DNA of 64,000 bases, from positions 62,001-126,000 of the forward strand of contig NZ_NBDP01000015.1 in NCBI RefSeq assembly GCF_004123845.1, written 5' to 3'. This DNA comes from Allobosea sp. Tri-44. GTDB taxonomy: Bacteria > Pseudomonadota > Alphaproteobacteria > Rhizobiales > Beijerinckiaceae. Made by a program: the position numbers and the translations under genes. The notes under the pieces are model-generated. The model made no database searches. It saw only the letters and a program-made list of their open reading frames with translations, and was not told the DNA's origin. This document shows positions 53,186 through 63,515 of this stretch, one piece after another. Each line of letters starts with the position of its first letter. Within the stretch, counting starts at the first letter, position 1.

Positions 53186-54583
53186 CTAGGACCGCCTGAC
53201 CTTCACCCCGGCTAGCAGCCAGCCGCCCAGCAGGAAAAAACCGATCAGCACGGCCAGGCCCGCACGCTGGCTTGCGAAGATCGTCGTCGCCAGCGCGACC
53301 AAAGTCGGCCCCAGGAACGAGGTCACCTTGCCGGCCAGCGCGAACAGGCCGAAGAACTCGCCGATCCGCGCCGGCGGCGCGATCCGGGCGAGCAGGCTGC
53401 GCGACGATGCCTGCAGGGGCCCGGCAACGAGGCCGATCAACAGGCCCAAGCCCAGATAGACCTTCTCAGGCAGCGAGGCGAAGAGGCCGTCGCCGGGTGT
53501 CGCCGGCGCCGCCTCGATCACGAAGGCGACCTGCCCCGGCCCGAGCGAGAGGATGCCGATGCAGGCAAAGAGCAGGCAGGCGACGGCGCCGAGGATCACC
53601 AGCTTGCCCCCGACGGCATCATCGAGCTTGCCGCCGAGGAAGGCGCCGAGCGTGCCGGTGACGGTCAGGAGGATACCGAACACGCCGAGCTCGATCGTCT
53701 GCCAGCCGAAGACGCCGGCACCGTAGATGCCGCCGAAGGCGAACAGCGCGACCAGCCCATCCTGATAGATCATGTTGGCCAGCAGGAAGCGACCGAGCCC
53801 CGGTAGCGACGGCAGTTCCGCCACCGTCGCCTTGAGCCGCGCCAAGCCGCCGGCGGCGGCCTCTTTCAGCGGGACACCGCTACGCGGCGTATCAGGCGTC
53901 AGCAGGAACATCGGCGTAACGAAGATCACGAACCAGAGCGCGGTGAGCGGGCCCGAGAAGCGATCGCCCTCGCGGGCGGCGGCATCGAGCCCGAACAAGG
54001 GTGACAGGCCCGCCAGGGTCTTGCCGGTCTGCGGATCGGCGGCGAGAAGCCCGAGTGTCAGCGCCAGCGAGACCAGCCCGCCGAGATAGCCGACCGCCCA
54101 GCCGGTGCCGGAGAGCCGCCCCAGCCGCTCCGGCGGCACCAGCCGCGTCATCATCGCATTGTTGAAGGTCGTCGCGAATTCGGCACCGATTGTACCGATG
54201 ATAAAACCGGCAAGCGCGATCGGCACCGCCCAGGGCGAACCCGGCTTCGCATACCAGAGCATCGCGGAACCGATGACCAGCATGGCGCCGAACACGGCGA
54301 TCCAGGGCTTGCGTGGCCCTGTCTTGTCGGCGATGCCGCCGAGCAGCGGCGAGAGCAGCGCGATGGTGAGCCCGGCCAGACCCGTCGCATAGCCCCACAG
54401 CGCCTGCCCTTGCGCCGGATCGCTCGCCAGCGCCGAGGCGAAGAAGGGCGCGAAGACGAAGGTGGTGACCAGCGTGAAGAAGGGCTGCGCCGCCCAGTCG
54501 AAGAAGATCCAGGCGACGATCGAGCGCCGCGGCGGATAGGTGGCCGGCTGTTCGCCGAAAATAGGCTGGGCAGCGACGCTCAC
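53186..54583 (-). CDS. MFS transporter, Atg22/UMF1 type
   Basis: A 465-residue inner-membrane protein with about 12 hydrophobic segments. SIVAWIFFDWAAQPFFTLVT and LGYATGL-type openings fit the Atg22/UMF1 family of possible amino-acid or nucleoside exporters. I chose the GTG at 54581-54583 (VSVAAQPIFGE); its GTGA overlaps the stop of the LON-domain gene. The longer frame to 54715 runs into that gene. The substrate is unknown. Confidence 0.85.
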   Translation of the reverse strand: MSVAAQPIFGEQPATYPPRRSIVAWIFFDWAAQPFFTLVTTFVFAPFFASALASDPAQGQALWGYATGLAGLTIALLSPLLGGIADKTGPRKPWIAVFGAMLVIGSAMLWYAKPGSPWAVPIALAGFIIGTIGAEFATTFNNAMMTRLVPPERLGRLSGTGWAVGYLGGLVSLALTLGLLAADPQTGKTLAGLSPLFGLDAAAREGDRFSGPLTALWFVIFVTPMFLLTPDTPRSGVPLKEAAAGGLARLKATVAELPSLPGLGRFLLANMIYQDGLVALFAFGGIYGAGVFGWQTIELGVFGILLTVTGTLGAFLGGKLDDAVGGKLVILGAVACLLFACIGILSLGPGQVAFVIEAAPATPGDGLFASLPEKVYLGLGLLIGLVAGPLQASSRSLLARIAPPARIGEFFGLFALAGKVTSFLGPTLVALATTIFASQRAGLAVLIGFFLLGGWLLAGVKVRRS

Positions 54584-55251
54584 TGCAGCGTCGTCTCCGG
54601 GTCGGAGCCGCCCCGCGCCAGCTCGATCTCGGTGATCGCGACCAGCACCTCGGCCCGACTCTTCAAGCTCGACGCCTCCAGCAGCGCCTGCTTCTCGCGC
54701 GGGCCGAACGGGCACATCATCGAGAGGGCGTTGACCAGCGCCTCGTTCGGCGCCTCGTTGACGCCTTTCCAGTCGATCTTCAGCTCGTTGGCTTTGGCGA
54801 AGCTGCGCAGCGCCTTGAGCAGAGCGGCGCGATCGACCTCATCCTCGCCGGCGCGCGCCTGGAAATCGATCGTGAAGCCATCATAGGCGATTCGGGCCTG
54901 GCGGTAAGGCGTGGTGACGGAGAGCTCCTCCTCCAGCCGGAAGCGCGCGACGCCAGTGAGCGTGATGACGTAGCGATCATCCCCGGTCTCGGCGAACTGG
55001 GTGATACGTCCGAGGCAGCCGACCTGGAGCAGCGCCGGCACCTGCGACTGGCGCCCGTTCTCCGGTTCGGGCTGGATCATGCCGATGACGCGGTGCGTGC
55101 GCAGCGCATCGTCGATCATGGTGAGATAGCGCGGCTCGAAGATGTTGAGCGGCATCTGGCCCCGCGGCAGCAGCAGCGCACCCGCCAGCGGAAACAACGG
55201 GATCACCGCCGGGCAGTCCTCCGGCCCGGAATAGACCGCGTTCATGCCCAT
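54580..55251 (-). CDS. LON-substrate-binding-domain protein
   Basis: A 223-residue protein of the LON N-terminal domain family (IPLFPLAGALLLPRGQMPLN, IFEPRYLTMIDDAL, GCLGRITQFAETGDDRYVIT), without the protease or ATPase parts of Lon. I chose the ATG at 55251 with GAGGAG upstream; a GTG at 55275, overlapping the thioredoxin stop, is also possible. It is probably co-translated with the neighbouring thioredoxin and MFS genes. Such proteins are thought to help in proteostasis. Confidence 0.88.
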   Translation of the reverse strand: MGMNAVYSGPEDCPAVIPLFPLAGALLLPRGQMPLNIFEPRYLTMIDDALRTHRVIGMIQPEPENGRQSQVPALLQVGCLGRITQFAETGDDRYVITLTGVARFRLEEELSVTTPYRQARIAYDGFTIDFQARAGEDEVDRAALLKALRSFAKANELKIDWKGVNEAPNEALVNALSMMCPFGPREKQALLEASSLKSRAEVLVAITEIELARGGSDPETTLQ

Positions 55252-55271
55252 CGGCTCGCGCTCCTCTCTCC

Positions 55272-56171
55272 TCACGAAAACAGCAGGCCCGACAGCTTGC
55301 GCCGCCCAGTGACGCTGTGCTCGTCCATCGGGCCCCAGGCCTCGAAGAACTGCAGCAGCTGCTTGCGGGCGCCATCATCGTTCCATTTGCGATCGGCCTT
55401 GATGATCGCGATCAGATGATCGACCGCCTCCTCGCGCTTGTCACGGGCGTTCAGCGCCAGCGCCAGGTCGAAACGGGCTTGATGGTCTTTCGGATTCGCC
55501 GCGAGCCTGGCCTCGAGCTCGGCCGTGTCGCCGAGCGAGGCGGCCTGCTCGGCGAGCTCGACCGCGGCCCTGACCGCCGCGACGGCCGGGTCCTGGGCCT
55601 TCGCTTCCAGGATCATGGCGAGAAAGCCTTTGGCGCCCTCGATGTCACCGCCGTCGAGATGCAGGCGGGCCAGGCCGGCGATCGCCACGACGTTCTCCGG
55701 CTCGGCTGCGAGAACCTCGGCATAGAGTTCGCTCGCACCGGCGGCGTCGCCTGCCTCCAGAGCCTCCGCCGCAGCTGCCAGCACCTCCTCGATCGGCCCG
55801 GGACCCATCGGCCCAACGAGCTTCTCGATGAAGGCCTTCACCTGGCTCTCGGGCTGCGCGCCCATGAAGCCGTCGACCGGCTGGCCGCGCTGGAAGGCGA
55901 TCACCGCGGGAATCGACTGGATGCCGAGCTGGCCGGGAATCGCCGGATGCTCGTCGATGTTCATCTTGACCAGCTTGACCTTGCCGCCGGCCTCGCCCAC
56001 CACCTTCTCGATCACCGGGGTGAGCTGCTTGCACGGGCCGCACCACGGCGCCCAGAAATCGACCAGCACCGGCTGGTTCATCGATTCGGCGATGACATCC
56101 TGGCGGAAGCCCTGCGTCGTCGTGTCCTTGATCATCCCCTTGGCCGGGGCCGCATCGCCATTGACCAGCAT
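55272..56171 (-). CDS. CnoX-like thioredoxin with TPR tail
   Basis: A 299-residue protein. The thioredoxin domain (residues 15-125) has an active-site C44-G-P-C47 in VDFWAPWCGPCKQL. A helical TPR-like tail follows (about 130-299; EALEAGDAAGASELYAEVLA, LARLHLDGGDIEGAKGFL), as in the chaperedoxin CnoX (YbbN), which protects unfolded proteins from oxidation; the CGPC retains both cysteines, unlike E. coli CnoX, so it may also act as a reductase. I chose the ATG at 56171 with AAGGAC before it. Confidence 0.9.
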   Translation of the reverse strand: MLVNGDAAPAKGMIKDTTTQGFRQDVIAESMNQPVLVDFWAPWCGPCKQLTPVIEKVVGEAGGKVKLVKMNIDEHPAIPGQLGIQSIPAVIAFQRGQPVDGFMGAQPESQVKAFIEKLVGPMGPGPIEEVLAAAAEALEAGDAAGASELYAEVLAAEPENVVAIAGLARLHLDGGDIEGAKGFLAMILEAKAQDPAVAAVRAAVELAEQAASLGDTAELEARLAANPKDHQARFDLALALNARDKREEAVDHLIAIIKADRKWNDDGARKQLLQFFEAWGPMDEHSVTGRRKLSGLLFS

Positions 56172-56251
56172 GGCTCGTCCTTCGCTTAGCAATCTGTCGA
56201 CTTGAAAAACCGGAGGCCCGCCATAGCGGGTCGCCCCATAGATGGGTGGCT

Positions 56252-56803
56252 TCAGCCGTTCTGTCCATCGTCAGGCGGCACCGGAAGTTCAACGATCATC
56301 GGCTCGTGCCCGACGGCCCGCAGGAAGGCCAGCATATCATCGCGTTCGATGCCGAGCGTCGCCGTGTTGACCAGCGGGTGGAAGTTCATGCGCTCGCCGT
56401 CCATCAGGGCGGCATCGAGCACCATGGTGACGCGCCCGCTGCGATCGTTGATCACGGCAAAGGCGGTGACCGAGCCCGGCGTCACGCCCAGCGTCTCCAT
56501 CAGGAGCTCGGCCGAGCCAAAGGAAAGCCGCCCGCTGGCGCCGAGTGTCTCGTGCAGCCGCTTCAGGTCGATCCGCGTGCTTTCCAGCGCCGAGACCAGG
56601 AAGAGCTTCCCCTTCTTGTCCTTGAGGAACAGGTTCTTGGTGTGGTGGCCGGGAACCTTGCCGCGCAATTCCTTCGATTCGGCGACGGTGAAGACCGCGA
56701 CATGGTCGATACGCGTGGTCGCGAGGCCGAGCGCGTCGAGCGTGGCGATCAGGTCGGCGGGCGCCGCCGGCTTTGGGACATCGATCGGCAGGGCGAAATT
56801 CAT
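56252..56803 (-). CDS. YbaK/ProX-type prolyl-tRNA editing protein
   Basis: A 183-residue trans-editing domain of the ProX/YbaK superfamily, which removes wrong amino acids (usually alanine) from tRNA-Pro. Family features are HVAVFTVAESKELRGKVPGH, HTKNLFLKDKKGKLFLVSAL, ETLGVTPGSVTAFAVINDRS and HPLVNTATLGI. I chose the ATG at 56803; the frame runs upstream through the DUF2459 gene. It starts 22 bases after that gene. Confidence 0.9.
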   Translation of the reverse strand: MNFALPIDVPKPAAPADLIATLDALGLATTRIDHVAVFTVAESKELRGKVPGHHTKNLFLKDKKGKLFLVSALESTRIDLKRLHETLGASGRLSFGSAELLMETLGVTPGSVTAFAVINDRSGRVTMVLDAALMDGERMNFHPLVNTATLGIERDDMLAFLRAVGHEPMIVELPVPPDDGQNG

Positions 56804-56825
56804 CCGGGCGGCTCGGGCTTTCTGG

Positions 56826-57545
56826 TCAGCGCTCCTCGGCATCGCCGGGGCCGAGCGACCACATGAGCGATTGCGCCAGCGGCGTCCAGAGCCCGATCGG
56901 CAGGCCTGCCTTGCGCAGGCCCTCCCCGACCCAGACATTGCAGCTGCGCAACAGCCAGAAACGATGGCGCCCGCGCAGGAAGGCGTCGCCGGCGCCATGG
57001 CTGACCCCGGGCAGGATCACCGGCCCGCCCGCCTCGTCCAATTGAAGGCTGGCCTCGACATGGCCGACCAGCGCGCGATAGCCCGCCTCGCTTATCGTGA
57101 AGCTGCGCAGATCCGTCCCCGTCCGGACCGCCGCCACCGGCTGGACATGCACGACCGAGCGGTCGAAGGCGGTGGATTTCAGGATCAAGCCCAACGACAG
57201 ATCGGCCAGGGTGCCGAGCTCGGTATAGGCCGTCTCGGCGCCCCAGCCGAAGGCGACAAAGGGCGCGTCGCGATAGGGCTCGGTCAGCGGCGAGACCGCC
57301 AGCAGCGGCCGCCAATCCTTATCTGCGCCCACCGTCGGCAGCACGATGTCCGTGTGGAAGCCATTGCTCGCGACATAGATCGTGACGTTTCGCTCGCCGG
57401 GCTGGGCTGATTCTGAACCGAACGGCAGGGCACCGGCAACGATCGCCAGCACGCAGACAAGGGCGAGCGCCGCCAGGCTCAATGCGACATGGCGCAAGCC
57501 GCGCCCGAATCGCCTGGCCGTGCCTCTCACCGCCGCCTTCGCCAT
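56826..57545 (-). CDS. TIGR02117/DUF2459-family membrane-anchored protein
   Basis: A 239-residue protein. One N-terminal transmembrane segment (ALSLAALALVCVLAIVAGAL) precedes the domain VTIYVASNGFHTDIVLPTVG, FVAFGWGAETAYTELGT and GDAFLRGRHRFWLLRSCNVW. This is a small family of unknown role found mainly in alpha- and gammaproteobacteria. I chose the ATG at 57545; the frame extends into the tRNA-Gly gene. It is probably transcribed with the downstream editing gene. Confidence 0.8.
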   Translation of the reverse strand: MAKAAVRGTARRFGRGLRHVALSLAALALVCVLAIVAGALPFGSESAQPGERNVTIYVASNGFHTDIVLPTVGADKDWRPLLAVSPLTEPYRDAPFVAFGWGAETAYTELGTLADLSLGLILKSTAFDRSVVHVQPVAAVRTGTDLRSFTISEAGYRALVGHVEASLQLDEAGGPVILPGVSHGAGDAFLRGRHRFWLLRSCNVWVGEGLRKAGLPIGLWTPLAQSLMWSLGPGDAEER

Positions 57546-57730
57546 CTCGATCCTGCTTTCCCACTTGAGCCAGAGGATCGGAAAGAGAAGCTGGGAAGTC
57601 CAGATTCCAATGGGCGGAATTGGCCCCCGGACAGCTCTGTGTGAAATTCCTGCAACAAGGCGCTTGCGCTTCCCGCCGCTTTGGGGCAATAACCCGGCCG
57701 CGCCGCCAACACGGCGCGACTGTCTCGGAT

Positions 57731-57805
57731 GCGGGTGTAGCTCAGGGGTAGAGCACAACCTTGCCAAGGTTGGGGTCGAGGGTTCGAATCCCTTCGCCCG
57801 CTCCA
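57731..57805 (+). tRNA. tRNA-Gly(GCC)
   Basis: The acceptor GCGGGTG (57731-57737) pairs with CGCCCGC (57795-57801), with one G-U pair. The anticodon stem CAACC/GGTTG encloses TTGCCAA, giving anticodon GCC. The T loop is GTTCGAATC and CCA is encoded at 57803-57805. Confidence 0.96.
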
Positions 57806-57832
57806 GACAATCTTAAGGCTTGAGAGGCACGT

Positions 57833-57858
57833 AAGCGTCGGGTTTCCCGGCGCTTTTT
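57833..57858 (+). terminator. Intrinsic terminator after tRNA-Gly
   Basis: AAGCGTCGGG pairs with CCCGGCGCTT (one G-U pair) around a TTT loop and is followed by TTT and a further T-rich run. Confidence 0.85.
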
Positions 57859-57979
57859 GCTTTTCGGGCTTGGGCGGTTCGGGGCAAATTCTGAATGGCT
57901 CCGAAAGCCCGTGGTTACATCGCGGTTACAAGCACGCTTCGGGGGCACACAGCTCGCTTAGGCGCACTCCCGCTAACCC

Positions 57980-58879
57980 TCACTGTTTGAAGCATTTTTC
58001 TCGATGCCACTGCAGGAAATGCGGATGCGGGCGGTCGTGGGCTCGCAGCGGCAGTAGTGCTCGACCCGTCCTGTTGATGAAGCTGCGTATCCCATCCGTA
58101 TCGTTGGCCTGCCGGGAGATGAGGATATCGAGATCGTCCGACAGGCTGATCAAACCCCGGTCGAACATCCAGTGAACGGTGCCTGATAAGGCGATGCCAT
58201 TGTTGACGATGTCCGGCCCATTCGCCTCGACGGGGCGAATGTGAGCCGCGGCAACTTCGGCTCGGCCACCGCCGTTGATCAGCTTTAGACCTGTGATCGC
58301 GCAGCGCTCATCATAGGCGCGCAGAACGACACGGCGGAACACCCGGTCGCGCACTATACGGGACGTAAGGAACCTCGCTCGCTCGCGATCCTGCTCGAAC
58401 ACAAACGGCGCCTGCTCCTCCGCAAAGCCATCAGACGCCGTATTCTCACCGACACGTGGCAAGAGCGGAACTTCGTCGTCCAAGCCGAGGCTAGTGATTC
58501 GATCGAAGTCGGCAGGTGAAAGCGGGCGGACCGCCGCCTGAGCGCGACCAGAGATGCGCCCCTCCTCATTCAGAACGCCGCGCTCAATCACGCCTTGAGC
58601 ATCCGCGAAAGGAACTGGGTTGGCAAAGTCGAGATAGCTGCCCGGCTCGATAACGGCGATGTACATATCCGGCGCGGCCGGATCAGCGATCACTTGCTGG
58701 ACCCTGGCCATCGCAAAGTAGCCACGTGTTCCGGCAACCTTCCGCGGCTCATAGTAGATGATCCAGTCGCCGAGGCAGGCCTGTACGCGACCGAGATATT
58801 GACGTGGGAACTGATACCGCTCGGCGGGGCTATCGTCATAGATTGAATCCTGACGATGGATGAAGACGCCGAAGGCCAT
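57980..58879 (-). CDS. HNH endonuclease, restriction-type
   Basis: A 299-residue protein. The N-terminus (YQFPRQYLGRVQACLGDWII, YYEPRKVAGTRGYFAMARVQ) resembles the domain found in front of restriction-type HNH nucleases. The C-terminal HNH_2 domain has YDERCAITGLKL, EVAAAHIRPVEANGPDIVNN and SGTVHWMFDRGLISLSDD, with the H, N and H in place. The codon use looks less GC-biased than neighbouring genes, and it stands alone next to a tRNA, consistent with horizontal transfer. It is probably a stand-alone nuclease against foreign or modified DNA. Confidence 0.82.
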   Translation of the reverse strand: MAFGVFIHRQDSIYDDSPAERYQFPRQYLGRVQACLGDWIIYYEPRKVAGTRGYFAMARVQQVIADPAAPDMYIAVIEPGSYLDFANPVPFADAQGVIERGVLNEEGRISGRAQAAVRPLSPADFDRITSLGLDDEVPLLPRVGENTASDGFAEEQAPFVFEQDRERARFLTSRIVRDRVFRRVVLRAYDERCAITGLKLINGGGRAEVAAAHIRPVEANGPDIVNNGIALSGTVHWMFDRGLISLSDDLDILISRQANDTDGIRSFINRTGRALLPLRAHDRPHPHFLQWHREKCFKQ

Positions 58880-59114
58880 AATCGTTCAAACCGCTCTGCC
58901 CAACGGAGCTGAGCAAGGCCAGACGCCCAGGTCAATCCTCGGTGCGCCATTTGCAGGCGTTGGCATATCGCCGTGAGGCAGACGTTCCTGATTGGCGCAC
59001 CAGAGTTTCCTTCCCAACGCGACATCGCCTGCTGAGCTGCCGCAGGCGAAGGTCGCGTCGTCGTGCCCCTCAACCTTCGATCCGCGGGCGCGCAGAGCCT
59101 GCCTCCAGGCTCGC

Positions 59115-60986
59115 TCAGCCCGGGCGCCGCATCAGGCTGGTCGGCCGGCCGAGCCGAGCGATCCTCTCTTCGAGCATGGCGAGGTCCGGCGGTGTCCACC
59201 GGCCTGCCTCGACGCAAGCGTCGAGCGCCGTCGAGCGCGGGCCGGCGATCACGGCGCAGGCCAGGACGGAGCTCCCCACCGGAACCTCCCCGACCAATTG
59301 CGGGAGCAGCGTCTTCGCTGCGACCAGATTGGTGTTGGGCGGGGCGATCTGGGCTTTTCCGTCGCGCCGGAAGCTCGGCGAAAGATCGAACAGTGCCGAC
59401 AGGTCGGTGGGGGTCCGGATGATCGCTTCGCCGGGAGCAGCGCGGTGCCCCTCAACAGGCCCAGGCGGGCGCGGGATTGCGAAGCCGCCTTCGACCGTGA
59501 TGAGCCGGCGCGGCGTCGTGACGCGATGCACCCGGACATGGTGGTCGTCCTGCCAGTACATCCAGGTCTCGACCGCGACATCGGCATAGGGGCGCCAGCG
59601 CGCGAACAGAAGGTCGCCGGCGAGCAGTGCCTCCTCATTGTACTCGCGGAAACGGTAATGCTGGCCGTCGCTGCTGAAGCCGATCATGTTGTCGAGCACG
59701 GCTTCCGACAGGCGTAAGGGATCGCTCTCGACGCTGAAGCCGTAGCGCGCCGAATAGGCGAACTTCGCGTATTTCTGCGCGCCGAGCCGGGCCCAGCGAT
59801 TGGTCGGCTCGGTCTGCTGGCCGCAGCTCAGCGCGACGGCATCGCCAGGGGGATTGGCCACGACCATGCCGGCATGGGGCAGCACTGCGGGAGCGGGCCG
59901 CGGCGGGCAGGCTTCTTCCTCCGCCGCCCAGAACGGATGCTCCTCCGGCAAGGCGAGCGGCAGGAAGGCCTTGAAGGCCCAGTAGGGTGATTGCGGCGAG
60001 TTATAGCTCTCGCACATGTGCAGGTCGGGATAGCCATAGCCGACGGGCAGGATGCCGTCGCGCTCGGCCATGGGGCGCTGCCCCCACCAGCGCAGATTGC
60101 GCAGGTAGAAGCCCTTGATCTGGCCCCAGGGCAGAGCCTCCTCGCCGATCAAGGCGAGTGCCCCCCAGAAGCCGGCGATGGCGAAGCGGTAGGTCATCGA
60201 GCGCCCGAAGGCGAGCGCCGGACCTTCATCGGCGAACCAGCGCGCGATGTCAGGCGCGATCAGCCGGGCGCGCTCGCGATAGGCGCCAGCTCGCTCGCCG
60301 CCCTGCAGCGCAGCGAGCAGCGGTCCGTAGAAGTGGAAGGCGAACGGGATGTAATGGTCGGCGCGCCGGACATTGCCGTCGCTGTACCAGCCATCGCCGA
60401 AATAGAACGCCTCGATCTCCTCGGCATAGCGCTCGTCGAGCGAGCGGTCATAGTCGGCGCCGACGCTGCCCAGCGCCATGCCGATCATCAGCCGGAAGAA
60501 CTTCCAGTTGTTGTCGGCGAAGTCGCAAGCGTGGCCGCGCCGGAGATAGTCGGCGACCTGCGTCCGGGCGCGGGCGTCGAGAGGTTCCCAGAGCTTGTCA
60601 GGGACCAGCCGCAGGGCGAAGCCGATCGCCGCAAGTTCGACCAATCGCTGGTCGACCTGGCCGGGCCAGCCCCAGAATTCCGGATGATCGGGATCGCAGC
60701 CATTGGCGAGGCCACGCGCGATCGGACCCCAATCGATCCAGTCGGCGCCTCCCGCCTGTGCCGGAGCCAGACCCCAGAGCAGGCGGGCATAGCCTTCCAT
60801 ATCCGCCGGTGCCTGGTCGAAATGAGCGGCGGTAGCTGAGAGGCGTAAGCGTGCTCCACCGGCGGAGCGATAGCGCTCGACCGGCTCCGCCAGGGCGCGC
60901 AGCGCCATTTCGACATCGGCGCGACTGCGCAGCGGATTACCGGACCAGGGGCGGAAGAGCCCTTCCGGAAACATCGTATCGGTCAT
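59115..60986 (-). CDS. DUF2264 family protein
   Basis: A 623-residue protein of DUF2264, predicted to have an alpha/alpha toroid catalytic fold like polysaccharide lyases and unsaturated glucuronyl hydrolases. Features are NPLRSRADVEMALRALAEPV, NWKFFRLMIGMALGSVGADY, GDGWYSDGNVRRADHYIPFA and YNSPQSPYWAFKAFLPLALP. I chose the ATG at 60986, with CAGGTG before it; a GTG at 60992 is also possible. It is downstream of a sugar ABC importer, so it probably processes that importer's carbohydrate. No signal peptide is seen. Confidence 0.85.
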   Translation of the reverse strand: MTDTMFPEGLFRPWSGNPLRSRADVEMALRALAEPVERYRSAGGARLRLSATAAHFDQAPADMEGYARLLWGLAPAQAGGADWIDWGPIARGLANGCDPDHPEFWGWPGQVDQRLVELAAIGFALRLVPDKLWEPLDARARTQVADYLRRGHACDFADNNWKFFRLMIGMALGSVGADYDRSLDERYAEEIEAFYFGDGWYSDGNVRRADHYIPFAFHFYGPLLAALQGGERAGAYRERARLIAPDIARWFADEGPALAFGRSMTYRFAIAGFWGALALIGEEALPWGQIKGFYLRNLRWWGQRPMAERDGILPVGYGYPDLHMCESYNSPQSPYWAFKAFLPLALPEEHPFWAAEEEACPPRPAPAVLPHAGMVVANPPGDAVALSCGQQTEPTNRWARLGAQKYAKFAYSARYGFSVESDPLRLSEAVLDNMIGFSSDGQHYRFREYNEEALLAGDLLFARWRPYADVAVETWMYWQDDHHVRVHRVTTPRRLITVEGGFAIPRPPGPVEGHRAAPGEAIIRTPTDLSALFDLSPSFRRDGKAQIAPPNTNLVAAKTLLPQLVGEVPVGSSVLACAVIAGPRSTALDACVEAGRWTPPDLAMLEERIARLGRPTSLMRRPG

Positions 60987-61070
60987 GGTCACCTGTCGCC
61001 GGCCGTGATGCGGGCGCCCGTCGTCGGAGCGGAGCGCCGGCCGGGCGCTCCGCGATGGTCTTGCACCGCG

Positions 61071-62354
61071 CTAAGGCTTGATGATGCGCAAGGCATCGGC
61101 GAGCAGCTGCTCGCCGGCTTTCGTCGGGCTGAGCTGTCCGAACGCGACCTTGTCGGCGATCGAGCGGAAGGAGCGTTCGTCGAATTCGGAGGTGCCGAGC
61201 GGATAGGGCGGCGGATAGGGGACGACCCGCCCCTCGATCGCCTTGAGGTAGTCGAGGACCTTGCGCTCCAGCGGGTCGATCGTCGGCGCGATTGCCGCCA
61301 TGACATCGAGGTTGACCGGGGCACCGCGCTCGACCCCGAGCACCTTGCCCGCTTCGACGTCGTTGATGAAGAAGTCGATGAAGCGGGCGGCCAGCTCGGG
61401 CGACTTGGCGGTGCTCGCGATCGACCAGTGCAGACCCGGCCGGTAGAACAAGCCGGACGGCGTGGATTCGCTCTGGACCGGTAGCGACGTGATGTCGAGC
61501 GGTGCTTTGGCGACCGCCTGATAGGCAGCCAGGAGATTGGAGTAAGACAGCGTCATGACGGCGTTGCCGCGCGCCATCTGGTTGCTGTCGACATTGGCCT
61601 TGTCGAGAGCCTGAACTTCAGCGTTGGCGCAGCCGCCTGCCTTGGCGAGCGCGTCCCAGTAGGCGAACCACTCGGCGCCGTCCTTGGCATCGAAGCCTGG
61701 CCGGCCTTCCGGCGTGAAGATGAGCTTGCCGCGCTGGAGGAGCCAGGACTGGAAGGTCTGCATGTAACGCGAGCAGTTGCCGACGGCCCATACGTTCTTC
61801 TTGCCCATCGCCTTGGTCAGGTCGACGCAGAGCTTGGCGAACTGGTCCCAGGTCGTCTTGGCCGTGGGCGGCGCGATGCCGGCCTCCTTGAAGACCTCGG
61901 CATGATAGAGCAGCGCGAAGGCGTTGAGCGACAGGGGCATGCCGGTGACCTTGCCGTCGAGCGTACCCAGCGCCAGCACGCCGGGCGAGAGCCGGTCGGT
62001 CCGGATGATCTTGCCGAGGTATTCGTCCAGCGGCCGGGTGGCGCCACGGCGGCTGTAGTCGGGGAAGCGGCCGGGTTCGAGCTGGTAGATGTCGGGCGCA
62101 TTGCCCCCGGCGATCATGGTTGTCAGCTTCGACCAGTAGTCGGCTCCGCCGACCTCGCCATTGATCTTGACCCCGGCATTGGCCGCCTCGAACAGCCGGG
62201 CGGCGCCCAGCGTTCGCTCGGTGCGGGTGGGGGTGCCCCACCAGTAGAGCCGCATGACCGTGTCGGCGGCCAGGGCGTTAAAGCCGGCGGCTGGTGCGAG
62301 GGCGGTGGCGCCGAGTGCAAGGCCACCGCGCAGGGTGTCGCGTCTGCTGAGCAT
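61071..62354 (-). CDS. Sugar ABC transporter binding protein, family 1
   Basis: A 427-residue extracellular solute-binding protein (SBP_bac_1) with a twin-arginine-like signal (LSRRDTLRGGLALGATALAP). TVMRLYWWGTPTRTERTLGA, GGADYWSKLTTMIAGGNAPD and AFALLYHAEVFKEAGI fit the carbohydrate-binding type. Its precise sugar is unknown. It lies between the ATPase and the DUF2264 gene in one minus-strand operon. Confidence 0.88.
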   Translation of the reverse strand: MLSRRDTLRGGLALGATALAPAAGFNALAADTVMRLYWWGTPTRTERTLGAARLFEAANAGVKINGEVGGADYWSKLTTMIAGGNAPDIYQLEPGRFPDYSRRGATRPLDEYLGKIIRTDRLSPGVLALGTLDGKVTGMPLSLNAFALLYHAEVFKEAGIAPPTAKTTWDQFAKLCVDLTKAMGKKNVWAVGNCSRYMQTFQSWLLQRGKLIFTPEGRPGFDAKDGAEWFAYWDALAKAGGCANAEVQALDKANVDSNQMARGNAVMTLSYSNLLAAYQAVAKAPLDITSLPVQSESTPSGLFYRPGLHWSIASTAKSPELAARFIDFFINDVEAGKVLGVERGAPVNLDVMAAIAPTIDPLERKVLDYLKAIEGRVVPYPPPYPLGTSEFDERSFRSIADKVAFGQLSPTKAGEQLLADALRIIKP

Positions 62355-62398
62355 GTCTCTCTCCTCCCTGGATATTGTTGTTGTCGTTGATCCCGGTT

Positions 62399-63481
<1,083 letters not shown>

Positions 63482-63515
63482 CTCGGCTGTCGTCCGGTGG
63501 GGCGAAGGGGGCGGG

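Noticed and set aside
57546-57767. Extension of the DUF2459 protein to 57767
   Set aside because: It would run into the tRNA-Gly gene. The protein family starts with the transmembrane segment after 57545.
58880-59114. A gene in the gap between the HNH nuclease and the DUF2264 protein
   Set aside because: Open stretches exist on the minus strand (for example one containing ALGRKLWCANQERLPHGDMP) but they have no start with a ribosome binding site, and no family was recognised.
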